The translations under genes were made by a program, and so were the position numbers. This document shows positions 11,155 through 19,699 of a DNA stretch of 33,659 nt, in pieces. The first letter of the stretch is position 1. The number at the start of each line of letters is the position of its first letter. This stretch comes from Deinococcus sp. (GTDB taxonomy: Bacteria; Deinococcota; Deinococci; Deinococcales; Deinococcaceae). Below the pieces are notes generated by a model. The model ran no database searches, was not told the DNA's origin, and was given only the letters and a program-made list of their open reading frames with translations. The DNA is taken from NCBI RefSeq assembly GCF_018260405.1, contig NZ_JAGLBG010000018.1, positions 1 through 33,659 of the forward strand. The letters are read 5' to 3'.

Positions 11155-11582
11155 AGGTTCCTCAATTCGCGGCGCACGGTCTTTTCGGCCTCGGCGCGGC
11201 GCTTGTCGTGCAGCTGCTTGCCACGGGCCAGGGCAATTTCTACCTTGAAGTAGTGGCCCTTTTCATACAGGCGGGTCGGAACCAGGGTCAGGCCCTTTTG
11301 CTCCAGGCCCCGCTTAAGCTTGGCGATTTCCTCGCGGTGCAGCAGCAGACGGCGCTTGCGGCGCGGCTCGTGGTTGTTGTAAGTCGCTTCGTGATAGGTC
11401 GGAATATAAAGTCCTTCCAGATCGACATTGCCATTCGAGAGACGGGCAAAGGCGTCACGGAAGTCCACGCCTCCGGCCCGCACACTTTTGACTTCACTGC
11501 CCGTCAGACTGATGCCCGCCTCAAAGCGCTCCAGCAACTCGTACTCGTAATGTGCGCGGCGGTTCGTGTACACGCGGGGCAT
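11151..11582 (-). CDS. smpB: SsrA-binding protein SmpB
   Basis: This 143-residue protein binds tmRNA and is required for trans-translation, which rescues stalled ribosomes and tags the partial protein. Family segments are NRRAHYEYELLERFEAGISLTGSEVKS, VDFRDAFARL, a GLYIPTY strand, EPRRKRRLLLH, the EQKGLTLVPTRLY strand and a basic ARGKQLHDKR tail. The ATG at 11582 gives the N-terminus expected from Thermus SmpB. An alternative is the GTG at 11573 (140 aa), which has TACAAT exactly 7 nt upstream and would be leaderless. It heads a tight operon with the amidase-like and GerMN genes, an unusual pairing of ribosome rescue with cell-wall proteins. No tmRNA gene was seen here. Confidence 0.95.
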   Translation of the reverse strand: MPRVYTNRRAHYEYELLERFEAGISLTGSEVKSVRAGGVDFRDAFARLSNGNVDLEGLYIPTYHEATYNNHEPRRKRRLLLHREEIAKLKRGLEQKGLTLVPTRLYEKGHYFKVEIALARGKQLHDKRRAEAEKTVRRELRNL

Positions 11583-11657
11583 TGTAGCAGGGCCATTCTG
11601 AGAGCGGGAAAGCAAAGTAGCTTTTCATCTGCCGCTCACAGGCCGAGCCGCCTCAGT

Positions 11658-12371
11658 TTACTTTTTCTGGTCAGGGCGGCTGGGGCGCACCTCGACCTTG
11701 CTGGGCAACGTGCGGGCGGGCATGTGCAGCAGGTCCACCGTGAGCTGCGCGATGTCCTCGGGCTGAATCTTCCAGGCGTCGGCCTCGTTGGGAATGTGGC
11801 CATTAAAGTGCGTCGCCACGCTTCCGGGCATGATCTGCGTGGTCTTGATGTCGTACTGCCGCAGGTCAAGGTTGACCACTTCCGAAAGGCCGTTGAGACC
11901 GAACTTGCTGGCGTTGTAGGCTGCGCCACCCGCGAACGGGTTTTTTCCGGCGAGGCTCGAAAGCGTGAAGATGTAGCCCCCGCGCTGCTTGAGGGCCGGA
12001 ATCGCTGCCTTGATGGTGTAGAACGCGCCGCTAAGGTTGGTGTCGATGACCTGTTGCCACTGCTCGATGCTGAGGTCGGCAATGTTGGCGAAGTGGCCGA
12101 CCCCGGCGTTTACGAACAGCACGTCCAGTGTGCCGAACGCGGCGACGTGAGCCTCGACCTCGCGCTGCACGGCGGCGGGGTCGCGCACGTCGCAGACCAC
12201 ACCGCGCGTACCGTGGCCGAGTTCCTGCGCGGCGGCCCCGACTTCCTGCTCATGGCGGCTGGTCACGGTCACGGCGTAACCGTCGGCGATTAGGGCGCGG
12301 GCCACGGCCAGACCGATGCCCTTACTGGCGCCAGTTACGAAGGCGCTTTTTTGACTGGTGTCCTGAGTCAT
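11658..12371 (-). CDS. Short-chain dehydrogenase/reductase, classical SDR
   Basis: This 237-residue NAD(P)-dependent oxidoreductase has a complete classical SDR signature: TGASKGIG (13-20) for the dinucleotide, NAG (88-90), catalytic Ser at 138/139, and YNASK with Tyr152 and Lys156. SRH after the second strand suggests NADP preference. The substrate cannot be told; the sequence is typical of the broad 3-oxoacyl-reductase-like group. The start ATG has TACCTT ending 6 nt upstream and no Shine-Dalgarno. It lies 75 bp upstream of smpB on the same strand, with no obvious terminator between, so some read-through is possible. Confidence 0.9.
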   Translation of the reverse strand: MTQDTSQKSAFVTGASKGIGLAVARALIADGYAVTVTSRHEQEVGAAAQELGHGTRGVVCDVRDPAAVQREVEAHVAAFGTLDVLFVNAGVGHFANIADLSIEQWQQVIDTNLSGAFYTIKAAIPALKQRGGYIFTLSSLAGKNPFAGGAAYNASKFGLNGLSEVVNLDLRQYDIKTTQIMPGSVATHFNGHIPNEADAWKIQPEDIAQLTVDLLHMPARTLPSKVEVRPSRPDQKK

Positions 12372-12377
12372 AGTGGC

Positions 12378-12383
12378 AAGGTA
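12378..12383 (-). promoter_or_regulatory. Leaderless -10 element of the SDR gene
   Basis: TACCTT on the minus strand ends 6 nt before the ATG at 12371. It fits the TANNNT pattern shared by many genes in the window. Confidence 0.45.
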
Positions 12384-12424
12384 ACACGCCTGCCGGACAC
12401 CGACTTACTGCAAAGATTCATGGC

Positions 12425-12563
12425 TTATACAGATTCCGATTGATTTGGTGCAGTTCCGAATCAATCCGAGCGGATGCGAGTAGGAACAACATACGGGTTT
12501 CGCGGTATGGAGCCGCAGGCGGTGTCTTCCCGACTGTGGCGGAATTTAGCGGAATCCGTATTA
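12425..12563 (+). repeat. MITE-like element, family 1, copy 2
   Basis: This copy of about 139 bp matches the complement of 75-219 closely along its length. Its ends are inverted repeats: TTATACAGATTCCG at the left, CGGAATCCGTATTA at the right. The internal stem is GATTGATTT (12438-12446) with GAATCAATC (12458-12466). The 11-nt loop reads GGTGCAGTTCC, the reverse complement of the loop in copy 1 apart from one base, while the flanks keep the same orientation. It fills the gap between the SDR gene and the HNH gene. Confidence 0.85.
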
Positions 12564-12594
12564 CACAGGAGCGCCGGGCAGTCTTAACGCTCCC

Positions 12595-12623
12595 TTATAC
12601 GGATTTGGCGCAAGCTGTATTAA
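12595..12623. repeat. Possible solo end or deleted remnant of a family 1 repeat
   Basis: The sequence starts TTATACGGATT, identical to the terminal 11 bases of the family 1 end at 79-89, and finishes GTATTAA, giving a 6-bp inverted end pair about 29 bp apart. It lies 16 bp from the stop codon of the HNH gene. Copy 2 is 31 bp away. Confidence 0.35.
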
Positions 12624-12638
12624 GCCTCAAGAGGCCTG

Positions 12639-14258
12639 TTAAATCCGGTTGCTCTTGGCAAGGTTGCAGCGGCGGCACAGCAGTTGCAAGTTACCCACGC
12701 TGGTCGCCCCGCCCAGGCTATGGGGGATGATGTGGTCATATTCCAGATAATTGGTGTCGCCGCACTCCACGCAGCGGCCCTGATCGCGCTGCCAGACCTC
12801 CAGCTTGACCTTCTGTGGAATGCTGCGACTGGCTTTCTCGGACTGTGGCAGCAAAAGCAGGCGCTTGTGCATCCTGACCAGCGAATCCAGCATGGCCTCA
12901 AAGATGATGGGTTGGGGCATTCCTTTGTAATAACCGCTGCCTTTCTTGACGCCCAGTTCCAGATTGACGCCGTCTGGCCGCCCCTCGATTCGCAGCACCT
13001 TGCCGTACTGGACATTCCAGCCCCCTTCAGCGCTGCCAACAAAGTGCATCTGGCGATTGGTCAGCACGGCGCGCCCGGCTATGTCGCGGGTACGGGTCGC
13101 CGTGACTTGCCGAAAGGTCGCGGGAACTTCCAGGTGGGCCACCTCGCCCGCGTCCAGAATCAGGGTGCTCTGGATGCTGGGCAGTCGGCCTTCGCGCAGT
13201 TTGCTGGCGACTCGCAACTCGGCCACCCGCACGCGCAGAGGCTGCGCCATCCCGTCGGGCAGCTGCAACAGATAGAGCAGACGTTCAAAGACTTTCTCTT
13301 CCTGCTCGCTCACCGAGCCGTCGGCCTGAGCAATAGAGATGGTGCGCTCCAGCAGGTCGAGCGCGTCGGCCCGCACAAACTCAAGTGCCGCTTTGGCATC
13401 CAACTTTTCGCGGTAGACCGTTTGCTGCAAATCTTCCCACTCATGCATTTCTAGAAGGCCGTCGGCACAGGCCGCCAGAAAACGGGTACGGAAGTTGTGT
13501 AACCCGGTAGTGACTTCCTGGGCACAGGTTTTGCACAGACCAGCAGAATTGAGCCGCGCTCCTAGCCCTGGCCTTCGCCCACAGCGTTCACAGGCGTTGC
13601 GTTCATGCCAGGGGTCCGTCGGGGCTGAGGTCAGTGGCTGCCAGACTTCCGGCTGGGGTGGCGCAGGCTGCCCAAAGATGGTTTCCAGCTGCGTTAGCGA
13701 CTCCCCCCACTCCAATGCTGGAGCTTGCGACTCAGGGGTGGGCATTTCCTTGACCACTTCACCGCCGAGCGACTGAATGAGAGCCCCGAGGCCCCCGCTA
13801 AAGCCCTGAGCTACCCCTGAAATGCGCCATCCCCCCTGGTGGCGGTAAAGTTCCAGCAGCATAACCGCCTGCTCTGTGCCGAACAGTTCTCCTGAGCACT
13901 CGAAGAGAACATCGTTGCTCTGTCTGTCCCGCACATGCACCACGCCGCGGCCCAGCTCCGAGAAGGTCTGATCGTCGCTGCTGGCAGCCAGTAACAGGTG
14001 GTGAATGCCCAGCGGCACCCGCTCCAGATCTACCGTAAACGTCTGGCTTTTCAGGTCGAGGTTCAGGGCCCCTTCCGGGCTGCCCGGCTGATTGTAAAAG
14101 ATGAAGTAGCGGTCGTCAGTCAGTTTGCGCTCTTCATCCAGGCCAAGGAGGCTGATATCCGCCGCCATGCCTGGCAGATGGGCCTGCAAGGTCAGGTGCG
14201 CGCCAGTCAGGAACTGAGTCAGGGGCACACGTTGCCCACGCTGAAGTGGATGCTGCAT
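12639..14258 (-). CDS. Multidomain TerD - zinc ribbon - TerB-like - PH-like - HNH nuclease protein
   Basis: This 539-residue protein has an N-terminal TerD/TerZ-like domain (about 8-165; YFIFYNQPGSPEG, LDLKSQTFTVDLERVP and AVMLLELYRHQGGWRI are typical), a CxxC...CxxC zinc ribbon (Cys223, 226, 242, 245), and a helical TerB-like acidic domain (about 250-340) with two ADG(x)n-E motifs at 265 and 312. Next is a GRAM/PH-like beta domain (about 365-465; AVLTNRQMHFVG). The C-terminus is a complete HNH endonuclease (484-539): Cys496/Cys499, Asp508-His509, Asn523, Cys528/Cys531. TerD and TerB domains bind calcium or other metals in tellurite/stress systems; HNH domains cut DNA. A stress- or metal-gated nuclease is inferred. 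No other ter genes or methyltransferase are nearby. ATG start with TAGACT 6 nt upstream. A weak 5-bp GC hairpin lies just past the stop. Confidence 0.85.
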   Translation of the reverse strand: MQHPLQRGQRVPLTQFLTGAHLTLQAHLPGMAADISLLGLDEERKLTDDRYFIFYNQPGSPEGALNLDLKSQTFTVDLERVPLGIHHLLLAASSDDQTFSELGRGVVHVRDRQSNDVLFECSGELFGTEQAVMLLELYRHQGGWRISGVAQGFSGGLGALIQSLGGEVVKEMPTPESQAPALEWGESLTQLETIFGQPAPPQPEVWQPLTSAPTDPWHERNACERCGRRPGLGARLNSAGLCKTCAQEVTTGLHNFRTRFLAACADGLLEMHEWEDLQQTVYREKLDAKAALEFVRADALDLLERTISIAQADGSVSEQEEKVFERLLYLLQLPDGMAQPLRVRVAELRVASKLREGRLPSIQSTLILDAGEVAHLEVPATFRQVTATRTRDIAGRAVLTNRQMHFVGSAEGGWNVQYGKVLRIEGRPDGVNLELGVKKGSGYYKGMPQPIIFEAMLDSLVRMHKRLLLLPQSEKASRSIPQKVKLEVWQRDQGRCVECGDTNYLEYDHIIPHSLGGATSVGNLQLLCRRCNLAKSNRI

Positions 14259-14264
14259 AGTTTC

Positions 14265-14270
14265 AGTCTA
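14265..14270 (-). promoter_or_regulatory. Leaderless -10 element of the TerD-HNH gene
   Basis: TAGACT on the minus strand ends 6 nt before the ATG at 14258, identical in sequence and spacing to the deoD and 30364 promoters. Confidence 0.6.
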
Positions 14271-14337
14271 CAAATTCGCAGGGCACCACCGCTGCCCTAG
14301 AGGTGATCTCCCAGGGGCAACTCACTTGACTCGCTGG

Positions 14338-14416
14338 TCATTGTTGGTTGCCCGGATACACGCCGCCTTCAGTATCCACGCCCAGCGGCCCGGCGTCAGC
14401 CCCCGCCGTGTGCGTC
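14338..14416 (-). other. Possible displaced C-terminal tail of the amidase (+1 frame)
   Basis: Past the amidase TAA, the +1 frame is open for 26 codons to a TGA at 14338-14340, with mostly GC third positions and a Gly/Asp-rich product (GADAGPLGVDTEGG core). It has no start codon of its own and joins the amidase frame within its last few codons, as expected if an indel near 14420-14430 truncated the protein. The remaining gap to 14258 holds the promoter of the HNH gene. Confidence 0.3.
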
Positions 14417-16405
14417 TTACCGCCGCTGGCTAACGTAGAAGTCACTGATGCCCGCCGCAATCGCCTGAGCAAAGCGCTCCTGGCCTTCAGAACTGTTCAG
14501 CACCCGGAGATTGCCGGGATCGGTCAGGTAGGCGGTTTCGACCAGCAGGCTGATCTGGGTCGTCGGGCGCGTCAGGGCGAGGTTGGCGCCGGGCATCAGG
14601 CCCCGCCCGGTGCCTATGTCTGGCAGGCGCGAACGCAACTGGTCTAGAATGGCGTTGGCTACCGCCTGAGCCTGCATGTGGCTGAAATGCACCTCCGGCC
14701 CGCGCACGCCTCTGGGGTCGCGGCCATCAGGCAGGGCGTTGGCGTGAATGCTGACCAGAAGGTCGCTGCCCGTGGCCTCGGCACTCAGGTCGCGTTCATA
14801 GAGGCCCAGCGTGGTGTCGCCGGTGCGGGTCATATTGATTGTGGCCCCCTGAGCACGCAGCAGTTCGGCCACGCGAGTAGCGATCTTAAGCACCAGCCCC
14901 TTTTCCGGAATGCCGAAGCTGCCTGCCCCGCCCGACTGCGACCCTCCGTGCCCCGGATCGATGGTAATGACCCGCCCAGCGAGCGGCTGCGCCGGACTAG
15001 GCGCCGGGGGCCGCCGCACCGTAACCAGCAGGTCGCCGCCGACATAGTTGGCCGTGTAGCCCCACAGCTGGGCCGTATTGAGATCAAGCACCACCCGGCT
15101 CAGGCCGTTGCCGGGCACGGTGCCTACTGAGTGGATCAGCGCGTCGCCCTGCGTGGGAGCGGTGGGGGGGGTACTGAGGCCGTACAGCGTAATGGTCAGC
15201 TGTCCGGGCGCAGTCTGGTCAATCTGAAAGGGGGGCTTCGCGCCGCCGAGTGGAATGTGAAGTTGCAGGTCACCCGCCGCCGTAGAAACCGTGACGGCTT
15301 GAGCTGGCTGGGCGGTCACTGGTTGAGCGGTCATTGGCTGGGGAACCGTAGCGCTCTGCGGCCCACTCTTTTCCGGCCCACTCTGGCCTGGTGGTGTACT
15401 GGGAATAGTAGTCAAGTTGACGGCGCTGGCCTGGAGAGCAGAACCGACCGGGGCCAGCAGCGTGGCCGTGGCGGCACCCGTACCGCTTTCCAGACGAATG
15501 GGGCCACTGGCGGCCAGCGCGGGACGGCCCGGCGTGATCTCAAGCTGGCTCGCGGTCAGCAGCAGGCTCTGGCCTGGGGCCAGTCTGGCCCGCACGTCGC
15601 TGCCCTGCCGTCCCACTAGGGTAAAGACCATGCCGCTACGGGGGTACAGCAGCGCGTTGCCGTCCAGATCAGTGCCCACATACTGAGCGTCGTTGAGACC
15701 CAGGCCACGGATGGTTCCGGCCTTCTGCGTGCCAGTGCGCGGGCTGGCAGAAACACTGCTGATGTGCCCGGCGGCGGTGGTTCTCAGGGTGCGGCCATCT
15801 TGCCCGGTCAGGCGCACCCTGATCGGCGCACTACTCAAACTGCTCTGGGGAGGCACCACGACCTGGCCCGTATAGGTGCCTGCCGGGCCTTCTTGCAAAG
15901 CAACTGGCGCACCGCCCGCGACCTGCACACTGGCTTTGCCGCCGCGTGAGCCGCTGAAGCTGACGGTAATGGTTCGTTCGGCGGCGCTGTCGCCCGCGAT
16001 GTCCCAGAATTCGGTGTCGTAATGCGGTTCGATGCTGCTGGTGCTGATGAAAGTGGGGCGGGCCGGAAGGGCCCTTTGGGCCGTGCGCGTGACCCGCAGC
16101 TCGAAGCGGCCTGTTTCGCTGCCCTGCGTGGCGACCAGTTGCAGGTTGTTCAGACCGACCTTGAGGGGCCACCACAGCATGAACAGGCCGTCGGGCGCGA
16201 CTTCGGCAGGCTGACCGCTGATTTGCAGGCTGGCCCCAGGGGTTACGCTGCCTTCGAGGATGATGTGGTCGTAGGCCACCCGGTAGTCCGGCGCGGGGTA
16301 GGCGACGAAGACGCTGGGGGCCGCCAGCGCTGTTGAAGGCGCCGCTGACAGGCTGGCCGCCAGCAGGGTAAGCGCGAGGTGACGGAGCCGCGAAACAGGG
16401 AACAT
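14417..16405 (-). CDS. N-acetylmuramoyl-L-alanine amidase (Amidase_3), active form
   Basis: This 662-residue exported zinc hydrolase cleaves the amide bond between N-acetylmuramic acid and the stem peptide. It has a signal peptide (1-29), beta-rich N-terminal modules (30-330), a low-complexity Pro/Thr/Gln linker with repeats of the M/VTAQP type (331-375), an AMIN-like domain (380-466), and the catalytic domain (478-660). All expected zinc and catalytic residues are present: His486 in DPGHGG, Glu501 in PEKG, His554 in SIHAN and Glu623 in LLVETAYL. It contrasts with the degenerate paralogue at 9712. The 3' end may be frameshifted: a coding-like frame shifted +1 runs on to a stop at 14338. TAGACC lies 7 nt before the ATG. 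The gene is divergent from the alarmone synthetase gene. Confidence 0.93.
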   Translation of the reverse strand: MFPVSRLRHLALTLLAASLSAAPSTALAAPSVFVAYPAPDYRVAYDHIILEGSVTPGASLQISGQPAEVAPDGLFMLWWPLKVGLNNLQLVATQGSETGRFELRVTRTAQRALPARPTFISTSSIEPHYDTEFWDIAGDSAAERTITVSFSGSRGGKASVQVAGGAPVALQEGPAGTYTGQVVVPPQSSLSSAPIRVRLTGQDGRTLRTTAAGHISSVSASPRTGTQKAGTIRGLGLNDAQYVGTDLDGNALLYPRSGMVFTLVGRQGSDVRARLAPGQSLLLTASQLEITPGRPALAASGPIRLESGTGAATATLLAPVGSALQASAVNLTTIPSTPPGQSGPEKSGPQSATVPQPMTAQPVTAQPAQAVTVSTAAGDLQLHIPLGGAKPPFQIDQTAPGQLTITLYGLSTPPTAPTQGDALIHSVGTVPGNGLSRVVLDLNTAQLWGYTANYVGGDLLVTVRRPPAPSPAQPLAGRVITIDPGHGGSQSGGAGSFGIPEKGLVLKIATRVAELLRAQGATINMTRTGDTTLGLYERDLSAEATGSDLLVSIHANALPDGRDPRGVRGPEVHFSHMQAQAVANAILDQLRSRLPDIGTGRGLMPGANLALTRPTTQISLLVETAYLTDPGNLRVLNSSEGQERFAQAIAAGISDFYVSQRR

Positions 16406-16412
16406 GGCTACG

Positions 16413-16418
16413 GGTCTA
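16413..16418 (-). promoter_or_regulatory. Possible leaderless -10 element of the amidase gene
   Basis: TAGACC lies 7 nt before the ATG at 16405. It differs from the recurrent TAGACT at one position. Confidence 0.4.
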
Positions 16419-16436
16419 GCATGATTGCCCGGGGGC

Positions 16437-16464
16437 TTGCTTGAAGTGGGCTGGGCAGTATGAT
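16437..16464 (+). promoter_or_regulatory. Promoter of the alarmone synthetase gene
   Basis: TTGCTT (16437-16442) and TATGAT (16459-16464) are separated by 16 bp, close to the sigma-70 consensus. The ATG at 16475 follows 10 nt after the -10, leaving a leader of only a few bases. Confidence 0.5.
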
Positions 16465-16474
16465 GCCGCTACCC

Positions 16475-17563
<1,089 letters not shown>

Positions 17564-17684
17564 GCGGCCAGACTGCCTCACCACTAAGCTTTGCGCGGCT
17601 GCCTTGCCGGGAACCCCTACGACGTGAATGCCGCGTCAGCCGGAGTCGGCCTGTTCTCATGCGGCGCGGCGGGATACTGACGGC

Positions 17685-18347
17685 ATGCAGAAGTTTCTTT
17701 CCCTCCTGACCCTGGCGGCCCTCGGTGGACTGGCCCAGGCCCAGACGTTAAGTGCTCAGGATATCGTCAACAAAGTAGATGCCGCCCAGAAAGTCGCCCG
17801 TGACGTGTCGTTTCGGCTGAGTGGCACCGCCGCCTTCGAAAGCTTGAACCAGAAGATCGACCTGATGGTCAAGACCATTCCGGCGCAGAACGTGGCCCGC
17901 GTGCAGTTCGCCGCACCCGACGCACTGGCCGACAACATCATGGTGGCCGATAAAAACGAGATTCGGCAGTACATGTTCCTGACCAACCAGATTACCGTGA
18001 CCCCCACTAGCAAGGCGGCGGGCAACGTGGGCATTGGCGGGCTAGACTTTAATCAGCTGGGCAACACCAGCGCTATGCTCAGCAACTACACCGTTAAGCT
18101 GCTGGGCACCACCGGCGCGGCGGGCAGCCGGGTCTTCCAGCTCGAAGCCGCGCCCAAGAATGGCGGCACCGACCGCACCCGCATCTGGATCACCGAGGCG
18201 GGCTGGCGGCCCAACCGTATTCAGCTGCTTGGTCAGGGGGGCAAGGTTATGGCTGACATGACCATCAGCGCCTACAAGACCAACGCGGGCCTGACGGCGG
18301 CGGCGCTGAAGACGCTCCCCAAAGACGCGCAGATCGTTCGGCAGTAA
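17685..18347 (+). CDS. LolA-like outer-membrane lipoprotein-sorting protein
   Basis: This 220-residue exported protein has a signal peptide cut after AQA (about residue 19), followed by a LolA/LppX-type half-barrel. Visible features are an early helix DIVNKVDAAQKVARDVSFRL, a RVQFAAPDALADNIMVADKNEI segment, an EIRQYMFLTNQITV strand, and a C-terminal IWITEAGWRPNRIQLL strand. Family members carry lipoproteins or lipids across the periplasm; the cargo here is unknown. ATG 17685 is chosen over an upstream GTG because the signal peptide starts there, with GATACT ending 6 nt before it. It is 121 bp downstream of the alarmone synthetase gene, with no strong terminator between. Confidence 0.83.
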   Translation: MQKFLSLLTLAALGGLAQAQTLSAQDIVNKVDAAQKVARDVSFRLSGTAAFESLNQKIDLMVKTIPAQNVARVQFAAPDALADNIMVADKNEIRQYMFLTNQITVTPTSKAAGNVGIGGLDFNQLGNTSAMLSNYTVKLLGTTGAAGSRVFQLEAAPKNGGTDRTRIWITEAGWRPNRIQLLGQGGKVMADMTISAYKTNAGLTAAALKTLPKDAQIVRQ

Positions 18348-18433
18348 GCAGTAAGTAGTCAAGCTGTTGTGTGAGAGCGGTGGAAGTGGGCAGATGTCCA
18401 CCCACCGTTTTTTCGTTGCGGCGCCAAATTGGT

Positions 18434-18439
18434 TAGACT
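18434..18439 (+). promoter_or_regulatory. Leaderless -10 element of argC
   Basis: TAGACT ends 7 nt before the ATG at 18447. The 7-nt gap is CGGGGGT, so a G-rich ribosome contact cannot be ruled out. Confidence 0.55.
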
Positions 18440-18446
18440 CGGGGGT

Positions 18447-19496
18447 ATGACAGCATCCGAGAAGAAGACCGTCGCCATCGTGGGCGGCAGTGGCTATGCA
18501 GGCGGCGAGTTTCTGCGCCTGGCGCTGGGCCATCCCCACCTCGAAGTGACCCAGGTGACCAGCGAGCGCAACGCGAATACACCCGTAAGCCTGGTTCACC
18601 CCAACTTGCGTGGGCGCACTAACCTCAAGTTCCGCAAGGCCGCCGATATCGACAGCGCCGATATCGTGGTGCTGGCGCTGCCGCACAACTCTGCCGCCAA
18701 GCGCATCGCCGAATTCGAGGCCAGAGGGCAGACCATCGTGGACCTCAGCGCCGACTTCCGCCTCAAAGACCCCGAGGTCTACCGGGCGGTCTACGGCGAG
18801 GATCACCCCGCCCCCGAAAAGCTGAAGGATTGGGTCTACGGCAACCCCGAACTGCACCGCGAGGACCTCCGGGGCGCGACCCGCATCGCCTGCGCGGGCT
18901 GCTTTGCGACTTCGGTCATTCTGGCGCTGTACCCGATGATCAAATTGGGCGTGCTGCTGCCCAAGGATGTTATCGCCACCGGGCTGGTCGGCAGCAGTGC
19001 CGCCGGAGCGAGCGCCAGCGAGTCCTCGCACCACCCCGAGCGGGCAGGCAGCCTACGCGTCTACAAGCCGGTCGGCCACCGCCATACCGCCGAGGCCAAG
19101 CAGGAACTCCCCGGCAACTTTCCGATTCACCTGACGGCCATTTCCACGCCCCGCGTACGCGGCATCCTGACCACCGTGCAGGCCTGGATTCCTGACGGCT
19201 GGAGCGACAAGGACGTCTGGAGCGCCTACCGGGAAGTGTACGGCCAGGAGCCGTTTATCCGTATCGTGAAGGTCGCCAAGGGCATTCACCGTTACCCCGA
19301 CCCGATGCTGCTCGACGGCTCGAATTTTTGCGACATCGGCTTCGAGATGGACCCCGATACGGGCCGTGTAGTGCTGATGAGCGCCATTGACAATCTGGTG
19401 AAGGGCACCGCCGGACACGCCATTCAGTCGCTGAACATTGCCAACGGCTGGGAAGAGACGGCGGGGCTGGAATTTACCGGGCTGCATCCGGCGTAG
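18447..19496 (+). CDS. argC: N-acetyl-gamma-glutamyl-phosphate reductase family (ArgC), LysY-type
   Basis: This 349-residue NADPH-dependent reductase converts an acyl phosphate to a semialdehyde. It has a Rossmann start GGSGYAGGEFLRL (about 13-25), a LSADFRLKDPEVY segment, and the catalytic cysteine in CAGCFATS. The middle region (SAAGASASESSHHPERAGS, then VGHRHTAE) differs from classical ArgC (SGVSGAGR) and matches the LysY form as I recall it. LysY acts on LysW-carried aminoadipyl phosphate in the lysine route of Thermus and Deinococcus. It may serve lysine, arginine or both. The ATG at 18447 is preferred over an upstream TTG because of the promoter spacing and the family N-terminus. No other lys or arg gene is adjacent. 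Confidence 0.9.
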   Translation: MTASEKKTVAIVGGSGYAGGEFLRLALGHPHLEVTQVTSERNANTPVSLVHPNLRGRTNLKFRKAADIDSADIVVLALPHNSAAKRIAEFEARGQTIVDLSADFRLKDPEVYRAVYGEDHPAPEKLKDWVYGNPELHREDLRGATRIACAGCFATSVILALYPMIKLGVLLPKDVIATGLVGSSAAGASASESSHHPERAGSLRVYKPVGHRHTAEAKQELPGNFPIHLTAISTPRVRGILTTVQAWIPDGWSDKDVWSAYREVYGQEPFIRIVKVAKGIHRYPDPMLLDGSNFCDIGFEMDPDTGRVVLMSAIDNLVKGTAGHAIQSLNIANGWEETAGLEFTGLHPA

Positions 19497-19699
19497 GTGG
19501 TACTCCAGCAGCGTGGAAGCCAAAGGCAGCGTGGAGGAAGGAGCTGCCGTACCAGAGCTTAGTTAGCGGCGCAGCAGAGTGAGCAGGCAAAAAGGAGCAG
19601 CTGCCGGATACCGTTCCGGTCATCCAGGCAAAACACCCAGATGACCAACACTTCCGCCAGCTGCTTACCGCAGCTCACGGAGTCTGGCCCACGTCCGTC
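19497..19699. other. Convergent intergenic region between argC and map
   Basis: Two convergent genes end here. The only clear structure is a 7-bp inverted repeat, GGTCATC (19618-19624) with GATGACC (19640-19646), around a 15-nt loop. CAGCGTGGA occurs twice near 19512 and 19532. No strong terminator or gene was seen. Confidence 0.4.
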
